DNA of 64,000 bases from the NCBI GenBank assembly GCA_045605145.1, contig JAZUPH010000080.1, forward strand, positions 40,231-104,230. The letters are read 5' to 3'. This document shows, one piece after another, positions 8,530 through 17,876 of this stretch. This DNA comes from CAMNAO01 sp045605145. GTDB taxonomy: Bacteria; Bacillota; Clostridia; Oscillospirales; Oscillospiraceae. Position 1 is the stretch's first letter, and every line of letters starts with the position of its first letter. The notes beneath the pieces were generated by a model. It did no database searches and was not told the DNA's origin. It worked only from the letters and a program-made list of their open reading frames with translations. The position numbers and the translations under genes are program-made.

Positions 8530-10278
8530 TTACTTTGCGCTTTTTGCCAGCTTTTCGTCACCGGCGGCATATACGGTGTGGTAATCGGTGTAGATTACCC
8601 TGCCCGGCAGTGCGCCGGAGGGCTTTTTCACATTGCCGGCATGGGTCACATCCACGGCGGTTTTACCCGCGTCTCTGGCCTGTGAAAACCACACGGCAAG
8701 GCTTGCGGCCATGGACACGGTCTCGGCATTGGGCGTGCCGCCCATGGCGGATATGATGACATGGCTGCCGTGCATATCCTTTACATGGAGCCACAGATCG
8801 TCCTTTCGGGCGGTTTTGAGTGTCAGACGGTCGTTCTCAATATTGCTGCGGCCGACGAAGATCTCAAAGCCTTCCGGGGACACATAGCGCAGCGGGCCGC
8901 TTTTTTCCGGGCGGCGCTGCTTTTTTCCGGTGGGCTTTTTCACCCAGCCGCTCTCCTCCAGCTCATGGCGGATGGCGTTAAGTTCGCTCAGTGTCTCGGC
9001 CCGCTCCAGCTCGTCAAGGACGCTTTCAAGGTAATAAAGCTCGCCCTCGCCCTTCTCAAGCTGCTCGGTGAGGATACGGCGGGCGGTCTTTGCCCGGTTA
9101 TAGTCTTTATAGTACTTTGCCGCGTTCTGCTGGGGCGTTTTCAGCGGATCCAGCGGGATCTCCCTCATGGCCTGCGGATCGTCGGAGTAGAAGTCCTGGG
9201 CACGCAGGGTACGCATACCCTTGTGCATATTCCAAAGGTTGGCAGTGATGATGTCGCCGTTTTCCCGCAGGGTGTCGCGGTTTTCGGTTTGCTCATACTC
9301 CTTGCGCTGCTGCACAAGGCGGCGGCGTACACGGTCGCGGGCGGTTTTCACGCTGCGGCGCAGGTCGTGAGCCGCGCTTTGCATTCGCGACTGGGTGTCA
9401 CGGCGGGAATAGAACTCATCCAGCATGGCTGAAAAGTCATCATATTCTGCGCACTCATAAAGGCCGCCGTACTGGCTGATTTGGGTGGAGGCGAAGTCTT
9501 TTGCACCGCCGGAAGCCGTGCGGATGAGGTAAGGACGGGGGCATGAGCGCTGCTCATGGGCAAAATCGGTGATGGCGGCGCAAAGGCGCAGCTTCTGGGC
9601 GGCGCCGCTTATCACGCCGTCCGTCTCCCCAAGGGCGCGGTATGACAGCTCCCGGCAGATCAGCGGCGATATGCCGCGGAATGTGCGCTGCAGCCACTGG
9701 GTGCAGCCAATATCCTCCGGCGCGGCGTCAACAGCCCGGGCAATGGACTCGGCGTCAGCCGTAAGGATGTCCATACCCTCACGGGCATCGGGATAGTGAT
9801 AGATAAGGCCGGGAAGAACCGGGCGCTTCACATCCTCACCACCTGCAACGCGGCGCAGGCAGTCAATGATATGCCCGTCATCCTCACACAGCAGCAGGTT
9901 TGAATTGCGGCCCATAAGCTCCGCAATGAGGCGTTTGTCGCTGACGATGCCCAGTGCGTCACGGCACTGCAGGCGCAGCTCAACAATCCTGTCGCCGCCG
10001 GGCTGCACAACATCGCAGATGCGCGCGCCCACAAGATACTTTCTGAGCAGCATACAGAACATAGGCGGCTGGGGCGGATTGTCCGCCGGCAGGGCGCTCA
10101 GACACACGCGGGCGCTGCCGGTGCCCACATTGATGACAAGGCGCTGGGGGCCGAAACCGCGCAGCGTGAAAAGCACCGTGTCCCGCGCGGGCTGCTGCAC
10201 CTTATCTATTACGGCACCCAGCAGGCGCTCTTTAAGCTCTGCCACCAGGGCGCTTAGAAATACTGCATCAAGTGCCAT
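8530..10278 (-). CDS. rqcH: RqcH / NFACT family ribosome quality control protein
   Basis: 582 residues from ATG 10278 (MALDAVFLSALV, the family start); an in-frame GTG 9 nt upstream is less likely. NFACT-N domain at the N-terminus with the conserved Asp-Arg pair (D96-R97 in PGGDRIVEL), coiled-coil middle (about 275-430) and NFACT-R domain at the C-terminus (GRSNIENDRLTLKTARKDD, WLHVKDMHGSHVII). RqcH binds obstructed 50S subunits with peptidyl-tRNA and recruits tRNA-Ala to add C-terminal alanine tails that mark stalled chains for degradation. Older annotations call this family fibronectin-binding protein. The start overlaps the mrnC stop by one base (TGATG), so the two are translationally coupled. 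Confidence 0.93.
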   Translation of the reverse strand: MALDAVFLSALVAELKERLLGAVIDKVQQPARDTVLFTLRGFGPQRLVINVGTGSARVCLSALPADNPPQPPMFCMLLRKYLVGARICDVVQPGGDRIVELRLQCRDALGIVSDKRLIAELMGRNSNLLLCEDDGHIIDCLRRVAGGEDVKRPVLPGLIYHYPDAREGMDILTADAESIARAVDAAPEDIGCTQWLQRTFRGISPLICRELSYRALGETDGVISGAAQKLRLCAAITDFAHEQRSCPRPYLIRTASGGAKDFASTQISQYGGLYECAEYDDFSAMLDEFYSRRDTQSRMQSAAHDLRRSVKTARDRVRRRLVQQRKEYEQTENRDTLRENGDIITANLWNMHKGMRTLRAQDFYSDDPQAMREIPLDPLKTPQQNAAKYYKDYNRAKTARRILTEQLEKGEGELYYLESVLDELERAETLSELNAIRHELEESGWVKKPTGKKQRRPEKSGPLRYVSPEGFEIFVGRSNIENDRLTLKTARKDDLWLHVKDMHGSHVIISAMGGTPNAETVSMAASLAVWFSQARDAGKTAVDVTHAGNVKKPSGALPGRVIYTDYHTVYAAGDEKLAKSAK

Positions 10279-10685
10279 CAGTCCCACGCCCCCACTACGA
10301 TGTCGAACAGCTCATTGATGCGCGCCTGACGCCCGCTAAGATACAGCCAGCCGAAAAGCGCCTCAAAGCCGGTGGCAAGGTGGTATTCCTCAACAGTGCT
10401 GCCGTGGGGGATGCCGGATACGCGGCTGTTGCGTCCGCGGCGGAACACGGCATGCTCCTCATCGCTCAGATGGGGCAGGATGCAGTTTGCAGCTCTGGCC
10501 TGCGCCGGTGCGGAGACCTTGCTGACTACAAGGCGGTGCAGGTCCCTGACCCGCTCGGCTCCCGTGGTGCAGGCCCACGCGCGCACCAGCATTTCATACA
10601 CGGCGTCACCCATGTGGGCAAGGCCGAGGTTCGATATATCCATGATCTTACTGCGGTCGGCAGAAAAAGCGAAATAGTCGGTCAT
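10278..10685 (-). CDS. mrnC: Mini-ribonuclease III
   Basis: 135 residues from ATG 10685 with AGGAG about 8 nt upstream; a longer frame exists but lacks a site. Single RNase III catalytic domain without the double-stranded-RNA-binding domain, as usual for Mini-III: NLGLAHMGDAVYEMLVR holds the signature Asp, and EEYHLATGFEALFGWLYL holds the second acidic cluster. In Bacillus this enzyme matures the 3' and 5' ends of 23S rRNA. It pairs with rqcH; both act on the large ribosomal subunit. Confidence 0.93.
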   Translation of the reverse strand: MTDYFAFSADRSKIMDISNLGLAHMGDAVYEMLVRAWACTTGAERVRDLHRLVVSKVSAPAQARAANCILPHLSDEEHAVFRRGRNSRVSGIPHGSTVEEYHLATGFEALFGWLYLSGRQARINELFDIVVGAWD

Positions 10686-10805
10686 AACTCTCCTGTCCGG
10701 GGTGTAGGCTCCTGCCCTGCCCCTGTGTACCATTGATTGTAGCACAGATGGTCAAATTAGCAAAGAGTGTTTTTGTACGGGCGTATATGTTGGTTAAACT
10801 TCCGC

Positions 10806-10833
10806 TTGTCATTGACAGGGATAGTGGTATAAT
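10806..10833 (+). promoter_or_regulatory. Promoter for the MATE gene
   Basis: TTGTCA (10806-10811), 16-nt spacer, TATAAT (10828-10833), 33 nt before the ATG. Confidence 0.5.
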
Positions 10834-10865
10834 TATCCTTAACGACAAATTTACGGGAGGGCCGC

Positions 10866-12290
10866 ATGATGAATCTTATTCGCAAGCTGTTTTCTGTTCT
10901 GTTCGGTGTGCGCGGCGCAGCCCCCACCGATGGAGACAGCATCGGCGCTATGTACAAGCGCCTTTTGATAATTGCATGGCCCGCCGCCCTGGAAGGCCTG
11001 CTGCTGACCTTGATGAACTCTTTTGACACGATGATGGTGGGCACGCTGGGTGCCTCCGCCATCGCATCTGTCGGTCTGTGCGCACAGCCGCGAATGATTC
11101 TGCTGTTTGTGTCGCAGGCGCTGTGTACAGGCACCACCGCCGTCATTGCCCGCAGAAAGGGCGCCGGCAATCAGGAGGCCGCCCTGTCCTGTCTGAAGCA
11201 GTCTCTGGCGATCATCACCGTTCTGGGTGTGCTGATGACTGTGGCGGGTTATTTCCTCGCCGAGCCGCTTCTTAAGCTGGCCGGTGCCAAAGAGGATACG
11301 CTGGGCGATGCGATGATTTATTTCCGCGTCATTTCAATGGCCTTTATTGCCAACTGCTGGGCACTGTGCATCTGCGCGGCAATGCGCGGTATAGGAAAGA
11401 CCCGCATCACCATGGTGGTGAATATGACCGCCAACGTGGTCAACGTATTTATGAACTACTGCCTTATCGGCGGTAATTTCGGCTTCCCCGCGCTGGGTGT
11501 ACGGGGTGCGGCCATCGCCACCGCCATCGGCACCTGCGTTTCCGCGGTGATGGCCATTATCGTTGTGCTGCCCAAGGGAGGTTATCTCAGCCTTCGCCCC
11601 TTCGGCAGGCTTAAATTTGACCGTGCCACCATCAGCAGCCTTATCCACGTCGGTACGGGCACGATGGCAGAGTCGGTCTTCATGCGCATCGGTTTCCTTA
11701 TCAACGGCCGCCTCATTGCCGGGGTCAGCACGGCGGCTTATGCCACCAATCAGGTGGTGCAGCAGGTGTCCTCCCTCACCTTCACCCTGGGCGACGGTGT
11801 TTCCTCCGCCTGCACATCTCTGGTCGGTCAGTCGCTGGGTGCGGAAAAGAAAGACAAAGCATTTACATATGTCAAGGTGGCTCAGCGCTTGTCCGTGGTC
11901 ATGTCCATCGGTCTTATGCTGTTTACCTTCTTCGGGCGCAAGTGGCTGCCCACACTGTTTTCCGACGATCAGGCTATAATCAACGGCGCATCCCTCAGCT
12001 TTATCGTGCTGCTGTTCGGCATCTATCCCCAGAATCTCCGCGTTATCTTCGCCGGCTGTCTGCGCGGCGCGGGCGATGTGCGCTATGTTGCGCTGGTATC
12101 GCTGATAAGTGTGGCAATCGTGCGCCCGGTGATGACATGGTTCTTCTGCTATCCCATGAATCAAATGTTCCCGGCTCTCCAGCTGGGTTTTGTCGGCTCG
12201 TGGCTGTCTTTCGTCATCGATGCCCTGGTGAGAGCCTCAATGCTCACCTGCAGGGTGAACAAAGGCAAGTGGGTGGACATCAAGCTGTAA
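10866..12290 (+). CDS. MATE family multidrug/sodium exporter
   Basis: 474 residues with about twelve hydrophobic segments in two homologous halves. The first half holds PAALEGLLLTLMNSFDTMMV and GLCAQPRMILL, typical of the MATE (NorM/DinF-like) family. Such proteins export cationic drugs or metabolites in exchange for Na+ or H+. Start ATG 10866 (or the adjacent ATG 10869) follows GGGAGGG. Single-gene unit with its own promoter and terminator; substrate cannot be read from sequence. Confidence 0.92.
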   Translation: MMNLIRKLFSVLFGVRGAAPTDGDSIGAMYKRLLIIAWPAALEGLLLTLMNSFDTMMVGTLGASAIASVGLCAQPRMILLFVSQALCTGTTAVIARRKGAGNQEAALSCLKQSLAIITVLGVLMTVAGYFLAEPLLKLAGAKEDTLGDAMIYFRVISMAFIANCWALCICAAMRGIGKTRITMVVNMTANVVNVFMNYCLIGGNFGFPALGVRGAAIATAIGTCVSAVMAIIVVLPKGGYLSLRPFGRLKFDRATISSLIHVGTGTMAESVFMRIGFLINGRLIAGVSTAAYATNQVVQQVSSLTFTLGDGVSSACTSLVGQSLGAEKKDKAFTYVKVAQRLSVVMSIGLMLFTFFGRKWLPTLFSDDQAIINGASLSFIVLLFGIYPQNLRVIFAGCLRGAGDVRYVALVSLISVAIVRPVMTWFFCYPMNQMFPALQLGFVGSWLSFVIDALVRASMLTCRVNKGKWVDIKL

Positions 12291-12309
12291 ACTTAACCGC
12301 GTAATTCAA

Positions 12310-12338
12310 AAGCCGATCAGCACATGGCTGATCGGCTT
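12310..12338. terminator. Bidirectional intrinsic terminator
   Basis: 12-bp perfect stem (12310-12321 with 12327-12338, 5-nt loop) with T-rich flanks on both sides. It ends the MATE gene on the plus strand and the nusA-ribF operon on the minus strand. Confidence 0.88.
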
Positions 12339-12342
12339 ATTA

Positions 12343-13110
12343 TTATGCCTCGATATATCGCAAAAACTCCACCGTAAGGCGGCTTGGGACGGGATCGATG
12401 CCCTCGCCGTAAAGGCGGCTGACCGTTCCGTTTTCGCCCACGCTGGTCACCGCGCCGCAGCTTGTGCCGTCGGCGGCAACAATTCGCGTTTCGTACACGC
12501 CCGCAAGGGGCAGCATGACACCGCTGTCCGGCAGGATGCGCACAACCGTACTGCCAACCACGCGCTCCACCGTGGCGGTACCCGTCATGATATGGGGGTG
12601 GCCGAGGAATTTCTCCGCCTCCTCCGGCTCACCCTCGCTTAAAAGGTTACGAACAAGAGTCGAGCTGACCCGCTCGCCATGGAGCACCACCTCGTCAACG
12701 GCGTAAAAGGCAAGGCCGTTATCACGGCAAAAGGCGGCAATCATGTCTGCATTACCGGCACCGCCTTTACCGAAGCGGAAATCGTAACCGCAGACGAAGC
12801 CTTGGGCCTCATATTCACTCAACAGGCGATGGATAAAATCCTCAGCCGGGGTATTCATCATCTGTCTGTCAAAGGGCAGGACGATAATGTCATCTACCCC
12901 ATAAATACTCTCAATAAGGCGGCAGCGATCCTCAACACCGGTCAGCGTCTGAGCGGCGGAGCCACGCACCTGAGAAAGAGGGTATGAATCAAAAGTAAGC
13001 ACCGACGGGGTGCAGCCGCTTTCGGCAGCCAACTGTTTTGTGCGTTCTATCAGCGCACCGTGGCCCAGATGCACGCCGTCAAAAAAGCCAAGGGCAACGA
13101 TTCGTTTCAT
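12343..13110 (-). CDS. ribF: RibF-type FAD synthetase with a degenerate riboflavin-kinase domain
   Basis: 255 residues; start ATG 13110 overlaps the truB stop, with GAGG 7 nt upstream. The N-terminal FMN adenylyltransferase domain is intact: GFFDGVHLGH, GYDFRFGKGG and the SSTLVRNLL motif. The C-terminal riboflavin-kinase domain, normally about 125 residues with a G-F-P-T-A-N motif, is reduced to about 85 residues; at the expected place GTATVERVVGSTVVR is seen and the PTAN motif is absent, although LAGVYETRI and the C-terminal strand are recognisable. It therefore probably makes FAD from FMN but may not phosphorylate riboflavin. The position after truB is the usual one in Firmicutes. Confidence 0.88.
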   Translation of the reverse strand: MKRIVALGFFDGVHLGHGALIERTKQLAAESGCTPSVLTFDSYPLSQVRGSAAQTLTGVEDRCRLIESIYGVDDIIVLPFDRQMMNTPAEDFIHRLLSEYEAQGFVCGYDFRFGKGGAGNADMIAAFCRDNGLAFYAVDEVVLHGERVSSTLVRNLLSEGEPEEAEKFLGHPHIMTGTATVERVVGSTVVRILPDSGVMLPLAGVYETRIVAADGTSCGAVTSVGENGTVSRLYGEGIDPVPSRLTVEFLRYIEA

Positions 13111-13985
13111 CACTGTACCTCAAAAAAACTCTTAACTGTTTTAATATATTTGCCGTCAGCCTCACCCAGCATGAGGAAGCTGCCGTCGGCACCGTAGACC
13201 CGGTATCTGCCGGGTTGGCCGTCAAAGCTCCAGGCAACGCCGTTGCGGGTCTTGCGTTCCTGTGCGGCATTTGCTGTCACTATGGGCAGGGCGGAAAAAA
13301 CGGTATCCACGCCGCGAAGCATAGTCTCCGCCTCTCCCCTTTCGGCGGCGGCGAGGACAGCTTCAAGGCTGACCGCGTCGTCAAGGCCGTAGGCGCCGGC
13401 CTGTACGCGGCGCAGTGAGCACATACAGCCGCCGCAGCCCAGCGCCGCGCCGATATCGTGGCAGAGGGTGCGGATATATGTACCCTTTGAGCAGGCAATG
13501 CGCAGCATATACGCGCCGTCGGCACTCCTGCCCTCATAAGTGAGGGAATATATCTCTATCTTTCTTGGCTTGCGCTCCACCTCCACCCCTTTGCGGGCAA
13601 GTGAGTAGAGGGTCTGTCCGCCGATCTTCACCGCAGAGTACATGGGCGGAATCTGCTCCTGTGGACCGGTGAAGCCGGTCAGGACAGAGCGCAGCTCATC
13701 CTCGGTAAAGCTGACTTCATTTTGCTGCAAAACCGTGCCGGTGCTGTCTTGGGTGTCGGTGATGACACCGGGCATGAAGCCGGCAACGTACTCTTTGCGG
13801 GCGTTTTCGATAAACTCGGCCGCCCTTGTGGCGCGGCCTACAAATATGGGCAGCACGCCGGTGGCCATGGGGTCAAGGGTGCCGCCGTGACCGATGCGTT
13901 TTTCACGCAGCGCACCGCGCAGCTTGGCCACCACATCGTGGCTCGTCCAGCCGGCGGGCTTGTCGATGATGATAATGCCGTTCAC
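13110..13985 (-). CDS. truB: tRNA pseudouridine-55 synthase
   Basis: 291 residues. Starts MNGIIIIDKPAGWTSHDVVAK, the family hallmark, and has the catalytic motif GHGGTLDPMATGVLPI, whose Asp attacks the target uridine. Also KGTYIRTLCHDIGAALG, which binds the substrate RNA, and a C-terminal PUA-like segment. It makes pseudouridine 55 in the T-loop of tRNAs. Overlaps nrnA upstream and ribF downstream by 4 nt or fewer. Confidence 0.96.
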   Translation of the reverse strand: MNGIIIIDKPAGWTSHDVVAKLRGALREKRIGHGGTLDPMATGVLPIFVGRATRAAEFIENARKEYVAGFMPGVITDTQDSTGTVLQQNEVSFTEDELRSVLTGFTGPQEQIPPMYSAVKIGGQTLYSLARKGVEVERKPRKIEIYSLTYEGRSADGAYMLRIACSKGTYIRTLCHDIGAALGCGGCMCSLRRVQAGAYGLDDAVSLEAVLAAAERGEAETMLRGVDTVFSALPIVTANAAQERKTRNGVAWSFDGQPGRYRVYGADGSFLMLGEADGKYIKTVKSFFEVQ

Positions 13986-14947
13986 TGCCCAAGCACCTCA
14001 GCCGCGGCAGCCTGGATTAGGCGGACGGCAGTTTCGGGGTCGGTGTCCGGCTCACACCCGGCGGCACCTGCATGACCGCCGCCGCCGAATTTCGCGCACA
14101 GCTGGGAGGCGTTGAAGCCGCCGCTGCTGCGCACAGAGACCTTGCAGCCCTGGGCCTTCTCGCGCACGAGCACGCCGCAAACCACGCCCTCAACCTGGCT
14201 GACGATGGAGGAAATGTTGTCCATGTCATCCTCGGTGGCGCCGGTGCGGACAAGATCGTCAAGGGTAAGAACGGCAACGGCAACCTTACCGCCGGAGGAA
14301 AAGCGCACAGAGCCCATTATGGCGGCCTCAACCGCCACACGGCGTGGGCTTTTCACTTCAAAGAGCATCCGGTTCAAGGAAACATTGTCCGCACCGGCGT
14401 ACACCAGTTTCGCGCCCACTTCAAGGCTGCGGGCTGTGGTATTGGCCTGACGGAAGCAGCCGGTGTCGGTGCTGACGGCAATGTAAAGCAGATTCGCCAG
14501 CTCTTTATCCACGGTACAGCCCATGGCCGTAGCGATGGCATAAATAAGCTCACCGCAGGAGGCGCTGTCCCCCTCAAGGTAAAGCATATCGGCATAAGCC
14601 TCGTGTGAGCCGTGGTGGTCAATGGCAAGGGCAACGCGGTCAAGATACTCTTCCGCTCCCTTGGGGAACATACCGGGCGCGGCCATATCCACGGACAGGA
14701 CGGTTTGCGCCGCATATACCTGCGGGGCGAGGTAGGCCGCCGCAAAGGGGGCGTAGCGGGGGGTTATCTCCGGATTGGGGTAGATATAGGCGGTCTTGCC
14801 CAACTGACGCAGGGCGCGCACAAGGCCGCAGGCGCTGCCGATGGCGTCGCCGTCAGGGCGCTTGTGGGTCAAAACCAGAAAGCCGTCCCGCTCACGGAGC
14901 CAGACGGCTGTCTCTTCACAGGTCATGGATATGACGCTTTTACTCAT
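13982..14947 (-). CDS. nrnA: DHH/DHHA1 phosphoesterase, NrnA-like oligoribonuclease / pAp phosphatase
   Basis: 321 residues from ATG 14947 (MSKSVISMTCEE), which overlaps the end of rbfA by 8 nt; ATG 14953 is an alternative. DHH domain motifs: LTHKRPDGDAIGSACGL, SVDMAA, AIDHHGSHEAY. DHHA1 domain at the C-terminus with KFGGGGHAGAAGC, the RNA-binding glycine motif. The enzyme degrades short RNA oligomers (nanoRNA) and dephosphorylates 3'-phosphoadenosine 5'-phosphate, using Mn2+. Its place between rbfA and truB is conserved in Firmicutes. Confidence 0.93.
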   Translation of the reverse strand: MSKSVISMTCEETAVWLRERDGFLVLTHKRPDGDAIGSACGLVRALRQLGKTAYIYPNPEITPRYAPFAAAYLAPQVYAAQTVLSVDMAAPGMFPKGAEEYLDRVALAIDHHGSHEAYADMLYLEGDSASCGELIYAIATAMGCTVDKELANLLYIAVSTDTGCFRQANTTARSLEVGAKLVYAGADNVSLNRMLFEVKSPRRVAVEAAIMGSVRFSSGGKVAVAVLTLDDLVRTGATEDDMDNISSIVSQVEGVVCGVLVREKAQGCKVSVRSSGGFNASQLCAKFGGGGHAGAAGCEPDTDPETAVRLIQAAAAEVLGQ

Positions 14948-15314
14948 CTTCATCTTCCTCAGGCTCTGCAGGACGAATATCAAGGCTTGCAATAATGCTG
15001 TTGATGTGGGCGCCGGTCTGGATGGAAGTGTCAAGCACAAAGTCCAGTTCGGGCGTGTTGCGCAGCTGAAGACGGCGGGCAAGCTCTTTCCTGATCCAGC
15101 CGTTGGCGGCGCGCAGACCGCGGCGCAGCTCTTTCTCGCTCTCAAGGCCGAGAATGCTGATATAAACCTTGCAATAGCTCAGATCCTTGCTGGCGTCGAC
15201 GCCGGTAACGGTTACCAGACCCTGCTGCACGCGTGGATCCTTTACTTCACGGATGATGTTGGCAATAGAGGCGGCGATGTCACTGTTGACGCGCCCCATT
15301 CTGTTGGATGCCAT
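14940..15314 (-). CDS. rbfA: 30S ribosome-binding factor A
   Basis: 124 residues with a KH-type fold: RMGRVNSDIAASIANIIREV, KDPRVQQGLVTVTGVDAS and RKELARRLQLRNTPELDFVLD are family signatures. RbfA binds the 30S subunit near the 5' helix of 16S rRNA during maturation and cold shock. An acidic tail (EPEEDEDE) ends the protein. It is separated from infB by 84 nt that contain a stem-loop. Confidence 0.95.
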   Translation of the reverse strand: MASNRMGRVNSDIAASIANIIREVKDPRVQQGLVTVTGVDASKDLSYCKVYISILGLESEKELRRGLRAANGWIRKELARRLQLRNTPELDFVLDTSIQTGAHINSIIASLDIRPAEPEEDEDE

Positions 15315-15356
15315 GGTGTTACTCCATTCTGCCGCAATGCGGCACTATATCATTGT

Positions 15357-15383
15357 GCCGATAGCGCACGGGGCGCTATCGGC
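15357..15383. other. Intergenic stem-loop between infB and rbfA
   Basis: Perfect 11-bp stem (15357-15367 with 15373-15383, 5-nt loop). There is no T tract on the minus strand, so a simple terminator is unlikely; mRNA processing or stability is possible. Confidence 0.6.
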
Positions 15384-15398
15384 CTTGTGTTTTGGGAT

Positions 15399-17825
15399 TT
15401 ACTGAATGATCTGCTCCTGAGTGAAGGCCTCAAGGATGTCGCCCTCTTTAATGTCGTTAAACTTGGCGACCTGCATGCCGCACTCATAGCCGGTGGCGAC
15501 TTCACGCACGTCATCCTTAAAGCGGCGCAGGCTCTCCAGCTCGCCCTCGTGGACGACGATGCCGTCACGGACAACGCGAATGCCGCAGCTGCGCTGGATC
15601 TTACCCTCACGGACGTAGCAGCCGCAGACGGTGCCGACCTTGGAGACGTGGTACACCACGCGAACCTCGGCATGGCCAAGGACCACTTCGCGGAACTTGG
15701 GCGCAAGCATACCCTTCATAGCGGCCTGGATCTCGTTAATGCAGTCGTAGATGACGCGGTACATACGCAGGTCAACCTTGCTGCGCTCAGCGCTTTCACG
15801 GGCGGCAGAGTCGGGACGGACATTGAAGCCGACGATGATTGCGTCAGATGTGGAGGCCAGCATAACATCGGTCTCTTTGATGGCGCCGACGCCGGAGTGG
15901 ATGACACGGACGCGGACCTCTTCATTGGTCAGCTTCTCAAGAGAGGCCTTGACAGCCTCGGCAGAGCCCTGAACGTCGGCCTTGACGATGACATTCAGCT
16001 CTTTGAGATTACCCTCCTGGATCTGGGCAAACAGATCGTCAAGGGAGATCTTGCGGGCGGGGGCGTTTGCAGCCAGCTTCTGCTCGGCCTTGCGCTGCTC
16101 GGCCAGTTCACGGGCCATACGCTCATCGGCGACCACGTTGAAGACGTCGCCTGCGTTGGGCACCTCGGACATGCCGGCGACCTCAACAGGGACGGAGGGT
16201 CCCGCCTCGGTAACGCGGCGGCCCTTATCATCGGTCATAACACGGACGCGGCCGACACAGGTGCCGGCGATAATGATATCGCCCTGCTTCAGGGTGCCGT
16301 TCTGCACCAGAACGGTCATTATGGGGCCGCGGCCCTTATCCAGGCGAGCCTCGATAACCGTGCCCTTGGCGGGGCGGTTGGGGTTGGCCTTCAGCTCAAG
16401 CATCTCGGCGGAGATGGCGATGTTCTCCAAAAGATTGTCAACGCCCATGCCGGTCTTGGCGGAAATGGGGCAGACGATGGTGTCACCGCCCCACTCTTCG
16501 GGGACGAGATCGTACTCGGTAAGCTGCTGCTTGATGCGCTCGGGAGAGGCGCCGGGTATATCCATCTTGTTGACGGCAACGATGACAGGGATACCGGCGG
16601 CCTTCGCATGGCTGATAGACTCAACCGTCTGGGGCATGATGCCGTCGTCAGCGGCGACCATCAGGATGGCAAGGTCGGTGACCATGGCGCCGCGGGCGCG
16701 CATGGTGGTAAAGGCCTCATGGCCCGGGGTGTCAAGGAAGGTGATGGGGCTGTCGCCGATCTGAGTGCGGTAAGCGCCGATATGCTGGGTAATTCCGCCG
16801 GCCTCACCTGCTGCAACGCTGGCGTTGCGGATACGGTCAAGCAGAGAGGTCTTGCCGTGGTCAACGTGACCCATGACAACAACGACGGGGGCGCGGGGCT
16901 CCAGATCGGCCTCGTTATCCACGCTGTCATCGATGAGCTTCTCTTCGATGGTGACGACTACTTCTTTTTCAACCTTGCAGCCCAGCTCCATAGCGACGAG
17001 GGCGGCGGTGTCGTAGTCAATGATCTCGCTCAGGCTGGCCATGACACCCAGCTTTATAAGCTGGCGAACCACTTCGGAGCCGGTCTTCTTCATACGGGAA
17101 GCAAGCTCGCCAACGCTGATCTCATCAGGGATCTGCACCTTGACGGGGGCCTTCTTGGCAACCTCAAGCTGCAGCTTCTGCATTCTGTCGCGCTCGGACT
17201 GGCGGCGCTTGATGCTGTTGGCGGGAGCCTTGCTGTTGTTCTGGTTCTTCTTGGTGAACTTCTCCTTGCCCTGTCTCATGTTCTGGGCGCGCTCGGGCAC
17301 CAGATCCTCAATGCGCTCATCGTACTTGTCGATGTTGATGGTGACGCCGGAGGTGTCCACAACGCGCTTCTGGGGCAGTGCACGGGGAGTGTGGGGCTTG
17401 TCGGCCTTGGGCTTCGCCTGCTGCTGAGCCGGCTGCTGATTTGCCTGCTGATTGGTCTGCTGGGCAGGCTTCTTCTGGGGCGCAGACTGCTGCGGCTGCT
17501 TTGCGCCGGACTGGGGTCTGGTCTGGGCCGCGGGCTGCTGTGCCTTGCCGTCCTTCTTCTCAGCCTGAGCGGGCTGCTTGGGCGCAGTCTCAGCCTTCTC
17601 GGCAGGAGCGGGCTTGGCGGGCACTTCGTACACCTCGGCAAGGCTCGCCATCTGATGCTTCTGGGTGAGGCTTTCGAAAATCAGATTAAGCTCATCATCC
17701 TCCAGCACCTTCATATAACTTTTCGGTGCCTCGGCATATTTCGCCAGAATGGCGGAAACATCCTTTGTGGTTATACCGAAATCCTTAGCCACCTCGTTAA
17801 CTCTGTATTTTACCAGTGTAGCCAT
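15399..17825 (-). CDS. infB: Translation initiation factor IF-2
   Basis: 808 residues. N-terminal IF2_N-like segment (1-60), a Gln/Pro/Lys/Ala-rich disordered linker (about 68-150), a second IF2_N domain near 230-285, then the GTPase domain with G1 GHVDHGKT (319-326), G3 DTPGHEAF (365) and G4 NKMD (419-422), followed by beta-barrel and the fMet-tRNA-binding C-terminal domain. IF-2 brings initiator tRNA to the 30S subunit and promotes 50S joining. AGGAGG precedes the ATG. It is the central gene of the operon; the 573-nt tail after it is not unusual. Confidence 0.97.
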   Translation of the reverse strand: MATLVKYRVNEVAKDFGITTKDVSAILAKYAEAPKSYMKVLEDDELNLIFESLTQKHQMASLAEVYEVPAKPAPAEKAETAPKQPAQAEKKDGKAQQPAAQTRPQSGAKQPQQSAPQKKPAQQTNQQANQQPAQQQAKPKADKPHTPRALPQKRVVDTSGVTINIDKYDERIEDLVPERAQNMRQGKEKFTKKNQNNSKAPANSIKRRQSERDRMQKLQLEVAKKAPVKVQIPDEISVGELASRMKKTGSEVVRQLIKLGVMASLSEIIDYDTAALVAMELGCKVEKEVVVTIEEKLIDDSVDNEADLEPRAPVVVVMGHVDHGKTSLLDRIRNASVAAGEAGGITQHIGAYRTQIGDSPITFLDTPGHEAFTTMRARGAMVTDLAILMVAADDGIMPQTVESISHAKAAGIPVIVAVNKMDIPGASPERIKQQLTEYDLVPEEWGGDTIVCPISAKTGMGVDNLLENIAISAEMLELKANPNRPAKGTVIEARLDKGRGPIMTVLVQNGTLKQGDIIIAGTCVGRVRVMTDDKGRRVTEAGPSVPVEVAGMSEVPNAGDVFNVVADERMARELAEQRKAEQKLAANAPARKISLDDLFAQIQEGNLKELNVIVKADVQGSAEAVKASLEKLTNEEVRVRVIHSGVGAIKETDVMLASTSDAIIVGFNVRPDSAARESAERSKVDLRMYRVIYDCINEIQAAMKGMLAPKFREVVLGHAEVRVVYHVSKVGTVCGCYVREGKIQRSCGIRVVRDGIVVHEGELESLRRFKDDVREVATGYECGMQVAKFNDIKEGDILEAFTQEQIIQ

Positions 17826-17876
17826 ATATCAGTCCTCCTTGCCTGTGTCACTTCGTTTATCCTGTCATGTGCCGCC

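Noticed and set aside
8530..10278. Fibronectin-binding adhesin
   Set aside because: The NFACT-N and NFACT-R motifs and the Asp96-Arg97 pair show an RqcH protein; the adhesin name is historical.
10812..10833. TTGACA at 10812 as the -35 box of the MATE promoter
   Set aside because: The spacer to TATAAT would be only 10 nt; TTGTCA at 10806 gives 16 nt.
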